A stretch of DNA of 64,000 nt from CAZNNH01 sp964574335 (GTDB lineage: Bacteria; Acidobacteriota; Vicinamibacteria; Fen-336). Where the stretch lies: NCBI GenBank assembly GCA_964574335.1, contig CAZNNH010000014.1:1-64000 (forward strand), written 5' to 3'. A program made the translations under genes and the position numbers. Of this stretch, positions 24,324-32,720 are shown one piece after another. The notes under the pieces are model-generated. The model saw only the letters and a list, made by a program, of their open reading frames with translations. It searched no databases and had not been told where the DNA came from. Position 1 is the stretch's first letter. Every line of letters starts with the position of its first letter.

Positions 24324-26066
24324 ATGGGCCCGGGCCGCGCGGCCCTCGCTTCTCTGCTGGGCGCGCTGCTGATCCTCGGCGGCGAGGAGACCTTCTGGCG
24401 CCTCCGAGACCAGCCGGCCGATCGCGTGCCGTTGGTGGGCGTCTCGGCGCTGGTGGCGGTCGTCGCGGCGGTGATGGCGGGCGTGTTGGCCCGCTGGCTC
24501 CCCGTCGCGGTGGCGGTCGGTGCCTCTCTGGCCCCGGTGGCGGCGCACTCGTTGGGTCTGGCGCTGGACGGCCCGGCGTGGTGGGCGTGGGCCGGGTCGC
24601 TGGTGGCCGCCGTGCCGATCGGCTGGCTGGCGGCCCGGCGTCGTGGCATCGTCTGTCTGGCGGTGGCCGCCACCGTCGCCTGGGGCACAGCGATCCCCCG
24701 GTCGGCACCCTCGCTCGGGACGGCCGGGACCGGGCCCGACATCCTGCTGGTGGTGCTCGACACCACCCGGCGCGACCACCTCTCGCTGTACGGCTATCCA
24801 CGGCGCACCAGCCCCGCGCTCGACGCCTTCGCGAGGGATGCCGAGGTCTACGAAGACGCCTGGTCGGTGGCCCCGTGGACCCCTCCGAGCCACGCCTCGA
24901 TGCTCAGCGGCCTGCTTCCCGGGCGGCACGGCGTGGATGGGGCGCATGCGGTACCCCTGCCCGCGGACCTGCTCACCCTTCAGGCGGTGCTGGCCCACGC
25001 CGGCTACGTCAACGGCGGGTTCGTCGCCAACCCGAACCTGCTCGCCGACGGCTGGAGCGCCGACTTCCACGAGTACCGGGGCCCCTACCATGTCGGGGGC
25101 CACTCGCTGATCCGTCGCCTCAACCGGAGGATCGGTCGCGACGCCTTGCTCATCGACTCCACCCCCCGGGTCCTGGCCCAGGCTCGTCGCTTCTGGGCGG
25201 CACACGCCGGTCGACCGCGGTTCGTCTTCGTCAACCTCATCGACCCCCACAACCCCTACCTCCCTCCACCGGACCTGCTCCAGGAGGAAGCGCCCGAGCT
25301 GACCCGTGAGCAGGCATTGAGACTGAGCCTCGACCCTCTCGACACCCATCTGAAGCCGGGGCTGGAACCCTTGGCGCGCCGGCAGGTCAACCGGCTGTAC
25401 GACGGCGAGGTGAGGGCCATGGACCGGGAGCTGGGGCGTCTCTTCGCCTGGCTCCGCACCCGGCACGAGCTGGACCGGACCCTGGTGGTGGTCACCGCCG
25501 ACCACGGCGAGCGGCTCGGCGAGCGCGGCGTGATCGGCCATGAGCTCGACATCGACCCGTATCTGCTCCGCGTCCCGCTGGTGGTCCGCTATCCCGGCTC
25601 CGTGGCCCCCAGCCACATCCACCGGCGTGTTCAACTGGATGGCCTGCCCGGGTACGTCCTCGAGCTGGCCGGCATCCCGGCGCCGACGCCCATGCAAGAG
25701 AACGCGCTCCCGCGCCAGGACCGAGAGCTGGTGGTGGCCCAGAGGCAGGACCCCGCCCCTTTCCTGAGGCGGATGCAGGCGCGTCGGCCCGATCTCGATG
25801 TCGACGGCTGGCGAGGCGACTGGTTCTTTGTGGCCGACCGCCGGTATGCCTATGTCTGCACCGCCGGCCGCGCCTCGTCGCACTGCCAGCTCAACGACAT
25901 GGAAGCGGACCCCGACTGGGAGCGGGACCAGTCGGCGGCGCACCCCGAGGAACGGGAGAGGCTTTCGGCGGCGGGGGAGGCGTTGCCCCGATTCGGGAGG
26001 CCCCGGCCGGCCCAGGTCACGCCGGAGCTGAGGGATGCGCTGAGGGCGCTCGGCTACCTCGACTGA
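24324..26066 (+). CDS. Membrane-anchored sulfatase-fold protein (alkaline phosphatase superfamily)
   Basis: About 580 residues. Residues 1-130 contain about five hydrophobic segments; from 138 a sulfatase domain begins (PDILLVVLDTTRRDH, metal Asp146). The catalytic region reads WTPPSHASMLSG, so the formylglycine Cys/Ser of sulfatases is Thr186 and the following Arg is His190. VVTADHGERLGE supplies further metal ligands. A Thr nucleophile is known in phosphoethanolamine and phosphoglycerol transferases of the same fold, so this may be a transferase or phosphodiesterase on envelope glycans rather than a sulfatase. ATG 24324 is favoured over 24273, which lies inside the preceding gene. Confidence 0.8.
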   Translation: MGPGRAALASLLGALLILGGEETFWRLRDQPADRVPLVGVSALVAVVAAVMAGVLARWLPVAVAVGASLAPVAAHSLGLALDGPAWWAWAGSLVAAVPIGWLAARRRGIVCLAVAATVAWGTAIPRSAPSLGTAGTGPDILLVVLDTTRRDHLSLYGYPRRTSPALDAFARDAEVYEDAWSVAPWTPPSHASMLSGLLPGRHGVDGAHAVPLPADLLTLQAVLAHAGYVNGGFVANPNLLADGWSADFHEYRGPYHVGGHSLIRRLNRRIGRDALLIDSTPRVLAQARRFWAAHAGRPRFVFVNLIDPHNPYLPPPDLLQEEAPELTREQALRLSLDPLDTHLKPGLEPLARRQVNRLYDGEVRAMDRELGRLFAWLRTRHELDRTLVVVTADHGERLGERGVIGHELDIDPYLLRVPLVVRYPGSVAPSHIHRRVQLDGLPGYVLELAGIPAPTPMQENALPRQDRELVVAQRQDPAPFLRRMQARRPDLDVDGWRGDWFFVADRRYAYVCTAGRASSHCQLNDMEADPDWERDQSAAHPEERERLSAAGEALPRFGRPRPAQVTPELRDALRALGYLD

Positions 26067-26110
26067 CCGGAGGAGGGTCGCGTACTCCGGGGCTCGAGGC
26101 CCGAGCTCTC

Positions 26111-26119
26111 TGCTAGAAT
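26111..26119 (+). promoter_or_regulatory. Extended -10 promoter of ku, leaderless arrangement
   Basis: TGCTAGAAT ends 6 nt before the ATG at 26126, so transcription should begin at or next to the A of the start codon. No SD sequence precedes the gene. Confidence 0.55.
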
Positions 26120-26125
26120 CCGATC

Positions 26126-26965
26126 ATGGCCCCCCGACCGATGGCGTCAGCGACGGTGTCGTTCGGGATGGTCTCGATCCCCGTCAACCTCTTCGCCGCC
26201 ACCGAGAGCAAGGCGGCGATCTCCTTCAACCTGCTCCACGCCAAGTGCAAGGGCCGCCTCAAGCAGCAGTACATCTGTCCAGCCGACGACAACCAGGAGG
26301 TGCCGCGTACCGAGATGGTGAAGGGCTACGAGTTCGCCAAGGGCCAGTACGTCACCTTCACCGACGACGAGATCAAGGCGATGGGGCAGGAGGCCAACAA
26401 GCTGATCGAGATCACCGAGTTCGTCCCGGCGGCCCAGGTGGATCCGGTGTACTTCTCGGGCGCCTACTACCTCGGGCCGGATCGGGGCGGCGAACGCGCC
26501 TATCGGCTGCTGGCCGAGGCGATGCGCGAGACCGGCCGCTCCGCCCTGGCCAAGTGGGCGGCGCGCGGCAAGCAGTACCTGGTCCTGCTGAGGCCGCTCC
26601 AGGGCGGCCTGGTGATGCAGCAGCTCCACTACCCGGACGAGATCCGCGCCCTCTCCGAGATCCCGCTCGGAGACAGCGAGGTGAAGGACGCCGAGCTGGC
26701 GCTGGCCAGGCAACTGGTCGAGCAGATCGCCTCCGACGAGTTCCACCCCGAGCACTACGAGGACGAGGTCCGCAAGCGCATGCTGGAGGCGATCCAGCGC
26801 AAGGTGGACGGGCAGGAGGTGGCCGAGGCGCCGGATCCGCCGCGAGCCCAGATCGTCGACCTGATGGAGGCGCTCAAGGCGAGCCTCGAGAAGCAAGAGG
26901 CGCCCGCCGCAGACCCCGTTGCCGCCGACGAGGCAGATGCGGCGCCGGAGCGCAAGCGCGCCTGA
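26126..26965 (+). CDS. ku: Ku protein of non-homologous end joining
   Basis: A 279-residue bacterial Ku, which forms a homodimeric ring on DNA ends and recruits the ligase LigD. The family opening MASATVSFGMVSIPVNLF is at residues 6-23, then the core beta-barrel with FNLLHAKCKGRLKQQYIC and DVEITEF-like EITEFVPAAQVDPVYF, and the helical arm near LAKWAARGKQYLVLLRPL. The C-terminal tail is acidic with a few basic residues (PERKRA), not the long Lys-rich tail of some Ku proteins. No ligD is in the window. A perfect-spacing -10 element 6 nt before the ATG suggests a leaderless mRNA. Confidence 0.95.
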   Translation: MAPRPMASATVSFGMVSIPVNLFAATESKAAISFNLLHAKCKGRLKQQYICPADDNQEVPRTEMVKGYEFAKGQYVTFTDDEIKAMGQEANKLIEITEFVPAAQVDPVYFSGAYYLGPDRGGERAYRLLAEAMRETGRSALAKWAARGKQYLVLLRPLQGGLVMQQLHYPDEIRALSEIPLGDSEVKDAELALARQLVEQIASDEFHPEHYEDEVRKRMLEAIQRKVDGQEVAEAPDPPRAQIVDLMEALKASLEKQEAPAADPVAADEADAAPERKRA

Positions 26966-26980
26966 GGCCCGCCCGCGCGG

Positions 26981-27784
26981 TCAGTGCCCGCGCTCGACGG
27001 CCCGCAGGGTGAGGCGGTCGATCAAGCCGGGCGCGAACACCCGGAGAAACCGGCCGAAGCGGCCGCGTGCCGAGGTGAAGGCGAGCCGCTGACGGCGCTC
27101 GAGGGCGCGCACGATGATCGCCGCGCACCGCTCCGCGCTCTGTATCTTCGACTCCGCGAGCGGCGTCCTGCCGAGCGGCTTCCCGTCGGGTCCGAGGGCG
27201 CGCCTCTGGATCTCGCTCACCACGAAGTCCGGCGCCACCACGGTGACGCTCACCCCTGAGCCCAGAAGCTCGACGCGAAGCGAGTCGTAGAAGCCGAAAA
27301 GGGCGTGCTTGGAGGCGGCATAGGCGGTGCGCGTGGGCACGCCGGTGAGACCGGTGAGGCTCGACACCACGCCGATCCGGCCGCGTGTCTTCCTCAGCTC
27401 CGGCAGCGCATGGTAGGTGGTGTAGACGCAACCCAGGTAGTTGACGCGCATCAGCCGCTCGTAGCCGGACAGGTCGGTCACGTCCTCGAAGCGCGCGATC
27501 ATGCCGATGCCGGCGTTGTTGGCCAGCACATGCAGGGCGCCGAAGGCCGCCACGCTTCGCTCCACGAGCCGCCGGCACTCGGCCTCGATGGCCACGTCGG
27601 TCGGGACCACCAAGGCCCCCGCGCCCGCCTGGCGGCAGCCCTCGGCGACCGCCGAGAGCGCCGCCTCGTCGCGGGCGGCCAGCACCAGGTTGGGCCGCTG
27701 CCGGGCCAGGTTCAGGCACAGCGCCTTGCCGATGCCGGAGGAGGCCCCGGTCACCACCACCGTCTGGTCTTCGAAGACACTCAA
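26981..27784 (-). CDS. Classical short-chain dehydrogenase/reductase
   Basis: A 267-residue SDR. The cofactor motif TGASSGIG (about residues 12-19), NNAGIG (90-95), Ser in VVSSLTG and the YAASK catalytic pair are all present. AARDE after beta 2 suggests NADPH preference. The family oxidises or reduces alcohols and carbonyls; substrate unknown. TTG 27784 is chosen because GGGAGG lies 5 nt upstream. It is a single-gene unit convergent with ku (15 nt between stops). Confidence 0.85.
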   Translation of the reverse strand: MSVFEDQTVVVTGASSGIGKALCLNLARQRPNLVLAARDEAALSAVAEGCRQAGAGALVVPTDVAIEAECRRLVERSVAAFGALHVLANNAGIGMIARFEDVTDLSGYERLMRVNYLGCVYTTYHALPELRKTRGRIGVVSSLTGLTGVPTRTAYAASKHALFGFYDSLRVELLGSGVSVTVVAPDFVVSEIQRRALGPDGKPLGRTPLAESKIQSAERCAAIIVRALERRQRLAFTSARGRFGRFLRVFAPGLIDRLTLRAVERGH

Positions 27785-27842
27785 GGCGGCCTCCCATCGC
27801 TAGCGCGAGCCCCCGAATCTTCGCACGGGCTCCGGCGCGCTC

Positions 27843-27866
27843 GGTCCGGAGGGGCTTCCTCGGACC
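27843..27866 (-). terminator. Hairpin abutting the stop of the AlgJ-propeller gene
   Basis: GGTCCGGAGG (27843-27852) pairs with CCTCGGACC (27858-27866) around a short loop, one base bulged. On the minus strand the hairpin begins immediately after the TAG at 27867. There is no T-run. Confidence 0.45.
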
Positions 27867-30521
27867 CTACCGCTTCGGCTCGAGGCTCAGGCCGCCCCTC
27901 TCGGGATCGGCATAGTAGAGGGGTCGGTCGGTGGCCGGCGCCAGGGTGTCGAACAGGGGGTACCCTTCGAGCGGGTCCTGCCCCTGAAGCGGCTCGACGT
28001 CGAGGCGGGCCCGGTCCCCCGGCACCGCCGCCGTGATCGGCTGCCGCACGCCGTCACGCAGCGCCCAGTGAGCGACCCGCAACGGTCCCGGTGGGACCTC
28101 GCCCGCGAGCGTCTCGTCGAGGCGCCACTCACAGACGATCCAGGCGGCTTGGTAGGGAGAGATCTCACGCAGGCTGGGCACCCGTGAGCAGGCCCGCAAG
28201 GTGGCCTTGACCTGCAGCGGTCCTCCGCTTGCAAGCGGTGCCACCGCGGGGGCGGCCTCCAGGGGGCGAGGAGGGGCCTGCGTTTCCCATCGCTCGAGGT
28301 CGAGTGCCTCGACGTGCACGTCGGGGTAGCGATCGCCAGCCGGGTGGGCGGTGAGACGTTGCGGCCGGCCCAGAAGCGCCAGCGTCGCCGGATCGACGGG
28401 GGCCGCGAAGACGTCGTAGTTCGAGAACGAATGGTCGTGATCACCCGGCGAGGCGCCGAAGACCAGCAGCCGGCTGTCATCGGACAGCATCGGGAAGTAG
28501 GCGTAGCGCTGGGCACCGGGGATGCGTGGGTCCTCGTGCTCGAGCAAGGTCCCGACCCTCCCGCTTCTGAGGTCGATGAAGCGGAAGGGGCCGCCGCCGC
28601 TCCGCACCCAGAAGCCGAAGCGTCCGTCGTGGGAGAAGTACGGTTCGCAGCCGGGCCGACGAACCCCCGGGATGACCCGGCCGGCCTCGGCGTCGTAGGT
28701 GGAGAACGTCGGCGATCCGTCGACGGCGTGGGTCAGGGTGGCGTCGACCAGCCAGGCCAGGCGCACCCTGGGCTCGTCGGTGAGTCGCCGCGAGACACCG
28801 GTCTCGACGTCGAGCTGGAACGTGCGCCCATCGGCGCGGATCCAGGCCAGCTTCCGGTCGTCATGCCACAGCACGGAGCGGTTGCCCCAACCGTACGGCC
28901 GCGCGTCCCGGACCAGCGTCCGCTCGCTCCCCTGATCCAGGCTCACCAGTCGCAGGTCGCCGGCCTTCCCCTCCCCATAGCGGTCTCGGGGCACGGATCG
29001 GCTGAGGTACACCAGACGGGAGCCGTCAGGGCTCAGGTGGGCGCAGCAGTGCTGGCGGCCGGGCTCGTCGGGCGAGATCTGTCGAGCGGTCGATCCCTCC
29101 AGCCGCCGGGTCCAGATCCGCCAGTCGCCGCCGCGGCTGGACTCCCACACCAACGTCCCGCGCGCCGGGACGCCCTGCTCCGGGCGCCGACGCACGGCCT
29201 GGGCCACCGCGGGGAGCATGCCGGGGGAGAGGTCCACCCGCCTCCAGTCGCCGGCCGACAGCTCCCGCGCCGAGAACTGGTAGACGACCAGGCGCTTGCC
29301 GGCCAGCCGGTCGTCGCCCGCCGCCCGTAGCGCCGCCAGGCGCTCGCGCACGGCCGCCGGCCCGCCGGCGTTGACCGCCAACCGGTCGACTGGGCGCTGC
29401 AGGTGGAAGGCGAGCTGCTCCACGAGACCTGCCCCCTCGCCCCAACCCAGCTCCCGCAGGGAGAAGACGTTGGTGAAGCTGTCGCCGAGGACCAGGATGT
29501 CGGCATCTCGATCGGGCGACCACAGCTCGCCGTCGGGTCCGGCGACCGGCCGGGAATGGACGACCTCGACCGGGAACCGGGGACCCGCTTCCGGGAGCCG
29601 CAGCAGCGCCCACAGATCGCCCCGGCCCACCGACCGCGCCCGGCCGTGACGGAGGACCAGGGGAGCCTGCTCGGGCAGGGCCACGTGGCGCCCGAGGAAC
29701 GTGGCCAGACCCTGCGCCGCCAGCTCCATCGCCTGCGGCGTCCAGTGGCTGTCGGTCTTCAGGAACTGGGGCTCGTCGGTCTGGCGGGACGCCTCGGCCA
29801 ACAGCGCCGCCGGAGACCAGGCCGGGATCTCCAGCTCAGCGAGCCGGGTGAAGAAGCCGTCGAGGGACGGGTTCTCGATCGGCACCACACGGGTCGGGAT
29901 CGAAGGCGCCAGACCCTGCGGGTGGAGCGACGCCTTCACCGGCGTGACCACGACCACCAGCCCGATGCCTCGGTAGGCAAGCTGGGCGGCGAAGTCCTCG
30001 ATGGCCGGGACCGGGTCCGGCTGCCGCACGGGTTCCCAGACCTTGCCCGCCCGCCGCGTACGCAACAAGCGGCCCGGCTCGCGGAAGGGAGGTCCGGTGA
30101 GGTGGTCCACCGCCGGCCGGAAGTACAGCCAACCCTCCTGCCCGACGATCACCTGCTGGTTGCCCACACCCAGACGTGTGGTCAAGAGCGACTGCACCCG
30201 GGGCAGCGCGGCATGGGCCACCAGCGAGTCTTCATCGAGGCCGTCCTCGAAGGCGTTCATGGCTGAAAGCAGCTCCCGGTTGCCCGCCAGCAGGCCGGTA
30301 CCGGTAGCCGCCCGCCAGGCCCGGACCGGCGCCGACGTGAGCCCCGCCCAGGGCGATCCTGTCTTTCTGTGCAGCTCCCGCAGGACCTCCGCCGAGGCGA
30401 CCCCGAGAATCAACAGCCCGAAGGTGGCGGCCGTCGCCCACGCCACCCAGGGGCTCATGACGGTCCGCCCGACCTCCTGCGCCGCCTGCTTTTCCCGACT
30501 CGGTCTAGGATCCTCTGGCAT
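27867..30521 (-). CDS. AlgJ/AlgX-like SGNH acyltransferase domain fused to a TolB-like beta-propeller
   Basis: An 884-residue protein. A membrane anchor is at residues 26-45. Residues about 105-440 form an AlgJ/AlgX-type SGNH domain with TDSHWTP (Asp257, His259) and GDSFTNVF (Ser348), the catalytic set of alginate-type O-acetyltransferases. Residues about 455-750 contain repeated WD-like strands with SPDGSRLVYLS, SHDGRFGFW and SDDSRLLVFG, typical of TolB/PD40 propellers; the rest is an unassigned beta-rich tail. ATG 30521 lies 2 nt after the TGA of the MBOAT gene. Together they likely move an acyl group across the membrane and place it on an exported glycan, with the propeller perhaps binding the polymer (inference). 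Confidence 0.8.
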   Translation of the reverse strand: MPEDPRPSREKQAAQEVGRTVMSPWVAWATAATFGLLILGVASAEVLRELHRKTGSPWAGLTSAPVRAWRAATGTGLLAGNRELLSAMNAFEDGLDEDSLVAHAALPRVQSLLTTRLGVGNQQVIVGQEGWLYFRPAVDHLTGPPFREPGRLLRTRRAGKVWEPVRQPDPVPAIEDFAAQLAYRGIGLVVVVTPVKASLHPQGLAPSIPTRVVPIENPSLDGFFTRLAELEIPAWSPAALLAEASRQTDEPQFLKTDSHWTPQAMELAAQGLATFLGRHVALPEQAPLVLRHGRARSVGRGDLWALLRLPEAGPRFPVEVVHSRPVAGPDGELWSPDRDADILVLGDSFTNVFSLRELGWGEGAGLVEQLAFHLQRPVDRLAVNAGGPAAVRERLAALRAAGDDRLAGKRLVVYQFSARELSAGDWRRVDLSPGMLPAVAQAVRRRPEQGVPARGTLVWESSRGGDWRIWTRRLEGSTARQISPDEPGRQHCCAHLSPDGSRLVYLSRSVPRDRYGEGKAGDLRLVSLDQGSERTLVRDARPYGWGNRSVLWHDDRKLAWIRADGRTFQLDVETGVSRRLTDEPRVRLAWLVDATLTHAVDGSPTFSTYDAEAGRVIPGVRRPGCEPYFSHDGRFGFWVRSGGGPFRFIDLRSGRVGTLLEHEDPRIPGAQRYAYFPMLSDDSRLLVFGASPGDHDHSFSNYDVFAAPVDPATLALLGRPQRLTAHPAGDRYPDVHVEALDLERWETQAPPRPLEAAPAVAPLASGGPLQVKATLRACSRVPSLREISPYQAAWIVCEWRLDETLAGEVPPGPLRVAHWALRDGVRQPITAAVPGDRARLDVEPLQGQDPLEGYPLFDTLAPATDRPLYYADPERGGLSLEPKR

Positions 30522-30523
30522 GC

Positions 30524-31939
30524 TCAGAAGATGAAGTAGATGAAAGGGTTGTATCCCTGGCTGGCCATCATGACCAGGGCTAGCGCCAGGCAACCGAGGG
30601 CCCAGGCCGCCCGCGTCGCGCTCAGCCGCCGCGTGAAGTCCCAGGTCTGAGGAGAGGCCCAGGTCAGCAGGGCGGCCACGCCCAGGCAGAGCAAGTGGTA
30701 CGGGTCGTCCATCACCGCCCGAAGCAGCGCCGCGCCTGCCTGTGGCTCACCGAGCCCGGCCATGGCTTGCAGGTACCGGGCCGCTGCCGGTAGGTCGGCG
30801 GCACGGAAGAAGACCCAGGTGATCAGCACCCCCAGGAACGTCAGCCCCACCCGCGCCGGTCGCGGCAGGCCGCTCCAAGGGCTGCGCTTGCCCAGGGCGC
30901 GCTCCGCCGCCAGCCAGGCACCGTGCAGGCCGCCCCAGACGACGAAGTTCCAGGCCGCGCCGTGCCAGAGCCCGCCCAGCAGCATCACGATCGCGAGGTT
31001 GGCGTAGGTCCGTCTCTCACCCTTGCGGTTGCCGCCCAGGGGCAGGTACAGGTAGTCGCGCAGCCAGGTCGAGAGCGAGATGTGCCAGCGCCGCCAGAAG
31101 TCGGTGATCGAGTCGGCCCGGTAGGGCGAGTCGAAGTTCTTGGGGAAGACGAAGCCCAGCATCAGCCCCAGGCCGATCGCCATGTCGGAGTAGCCGCTGA
31201 AGTCGAAGTAGATCTGGAAGGCGTAGGCGAGGACGCCGGTCCATGCATCCAGGGCGTGGAGCGACCCGGCCTCGAAGGCGGCGTCGGCGACGAAGCCGCA
31301 CGGGTTGGCGAGCAGGACCTTCTTGGCCATCCCGAGGCTGAAGAACGCCACCCCCCGCGCCAGCTTCTCCGCCGTGTGGCTTCGCTCCCGGAGCTGGTCG
31401 GCGATCTCCGAGAAGCGGATGATGGGCCCCGCCACGAGCTGGGGGAACAGCGACACGTAGCAGGCGAAGTCCACCACGCTCTCGAGCGGCCGGGTCCGTC
31501 CCCGGTAGACGTCGAAGGTGTAGGACATCGACTGGAACGTGTAGAAGCTGATCCCGAGAGGCAGGGCCACCCGAAAGCCGATGTCCGGCCGGAGGTGGCC
31601 CAGGCCGAGACCGGCCAGCAGGGCGCCGTAGCTGGAGACGGCGAAGTTGAAGTACTTGAAGAACCCGAGCAGGCCGAGGTTGCTGACCAACGAGACGCCG
31701 AGCCAGGCGCGGCGCGCCCGCTCCTCGCCGGGCGGGAGCGCTCCGAGCCGGCGGCCGGCGACGAAGTCGATGGCGGTGGAGAGGGCCATCAGCCCCATGA
31801 AGGCGGGGTTGGCCCAGCCGTAGAAGAGGTAGCTCGCCAGCGTCAGCCACAGGTGCCGGCCGCGCCGGGGCAGGACGTAGTAGCCGAGCAGGGCGGCCGG
31901 CAGGAAGTAGTAGACGAACAGGTGCGAGCTGAAGACCAT
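30524..31939 (-). CDS. MBOAT family O-acyltransferase (AlgI-like)
   Basis: A 471-residue polytopic membrane protein of the membrane-bound O-acyltransferase family. The AlgI-like signatures are clear: FQIYFDFSGYSDMAIGLG (241-258), FWRRWHISLSTWLRDYLY with His286 (281-298), and GGLWHGAAWNF with the proposed catalytic His326. It probably takes acyl groups from a cytoplasmic donor to the periplasmic SGNH partner encoded next. ATG 31939 follows the upstream stop by 13 nt. The KAS III/ACP module elsewhere in the window is a conceivable donor source, but that is speculation. Confidence 0.92.
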   Translation of the reverse strand: MVFSSHLFVYYFLPAALLGYYVLPRRGRHLWLTLASYLFYGWANPAFMGLMALSTAIDFVAGRRLGALPPGEERARRAWLGVSLVSNLGLLGFFKYFNFAVSSYGALLAGLGLGHLRPDIGFRVALPLGISFYTFQSMSYTFDVYRGRTRPLESVVDFACYVSLFPQLVAGPIIRFSEIADQLRERSHTAEKLARGVAFFSLGMAKKVLLANPCGFVADAAFEAGSLHALDAWTGVLAYAFQIYFDFSGYSDMAIGLGLMLGFVFPKNFDSPYRADSITDFWRRWHISLSTWLRDYLYLPLGGNRKGERRTYANLAIVMLLGGLWHGAAWNFVVWGGLHGAWLAAERALGKRSPWSGLPRPARVGLTFLGVLITWVFFRAADLPAAARYLQAMAGLGEPQAGAALLRAVMDDPYHLLCLGVAALLTWASPQTWDFTRRLSATRAAWALGCLALALVMMASQGYNPFIYFIF

Positions 31940-31952
31940 TCGGTTCGCTAGG

Positions 31953-32693
31953 CTATCCTGCGAGGCGCGATCTGTCAGCCCACCGCCGCGCCTGCCGCCA
32001 GAGCAGCCCGCCGGCCCACAGCAGCGCGCCGGCCATCACCACCGTCCCCACGAAGTGGAAGGCGCGCCCGAGCGTGACGTCGTAGCGCGACAGGCCGAGG
32101 GTCTGGAGGATCGCCTCCCAGTCGTGGCCTTCGACCTCGGCGCCGGTCCGGCCGCCGATCAGCACCAACTGCAGCGCCCGGGCGTCGGCGACGTAAGGGG
32201 CCAGGTCCAGCAGGTTCTCGCCCGCCCACCAGAGGCAGAGGGCGGAACCGAAACGGTCGCGGGTCTTGAGCAGGAGCGCCGCGGCGCAGATCAGGGGGAT
32301 CACCACCTGAGTCAGGGATCCGCCCACGAACATCAAGAAGCGCCCCAGCGGCATGAAGATGATGTGCCCGGCTTCGTGGAACGGGAGGTTGATGTTGTGG
32401 ATGAAGCAGCGCCCGGCGGCGCCGAAGTGGACGATCAGGGGGAGGCTCCAGGCGGCCACACCCAGCAAGAGCAGGAGCCGGCCGGCAAGGGCGAGCGGCT
32501 CGACCTTGCCCTCTTCGCCGAAGAGCAGGGCGACGCATCGGCTGTCGGCTTCCCTCGGGTCGGCGGGTGGGCTCCCCCCGGTTCGGGCCGGCCGCAAGGG
32601 GTGCCCCGGCCGCAGCTTCGCGAAGACGACGCCGCAGCCGCCGCACTCGGTGGAGCCGTCTTCTTGCTCGAGCTGGCAGTTCGGACAGATCAC
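31953..32693 (-). CDS. Zinc-ribbon membrane protein with HEAGH metalloprotease-like motif
   Basis: A 246-residue protein. Residues 3-20 form a zinc ribbon (CPNC at 3-6, CGGC at 17-20). Four or five hydrophobic segments follow. HEAGH at 106-110 lies at the start of one of these, resembling the HExxH of M50 intramembrane proteases, and NLLDLAPYVADA near 160-171 may supply the third metal ligand as NxxPxxxxD-type motifs do. This does not match a standard M50 protease length or order, so protease activity is unproven. GTG 32693 follows the AcvB-like gene by 27 nt, and the gene precedes the MBOAT pair. Confidence 0.65.
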   Translation of the reverse strand: MICPNCQLEQEDGSTECGGCGVVFAKLRPGHPLRPARTGGSPPADPREADSRCVALLFGEEGKVEPLALAGRLLLLLGVAAWSLPLIVHFGAAGRCFIHNINLPFHEAGHIIFMPLGRFLMFVGGSLTQVVIPLICAAALLLKTRDRFGSALCLWWAGENLLDLAPYVADARALQLVLIGGRTGAEVEGHDWEAILQTLGLSRYDVTLGRAFHFVGTVVMAGALLWAGGLLWRQARRWADRSRLAG

Positions 32694-32720
32694 CCGGTGT
32701 GGCCTCTCTCGGGCAGGGCG

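Noticed and set aside
23974..24766. Upstream extension of the 940-residue minus-strand frame ahead of the transferase
   Set aside because: It runs antisense over the DUF72 remnant and the sulfatase-fold gene and has no family similarity; the gene starts at 23896 or 23854.
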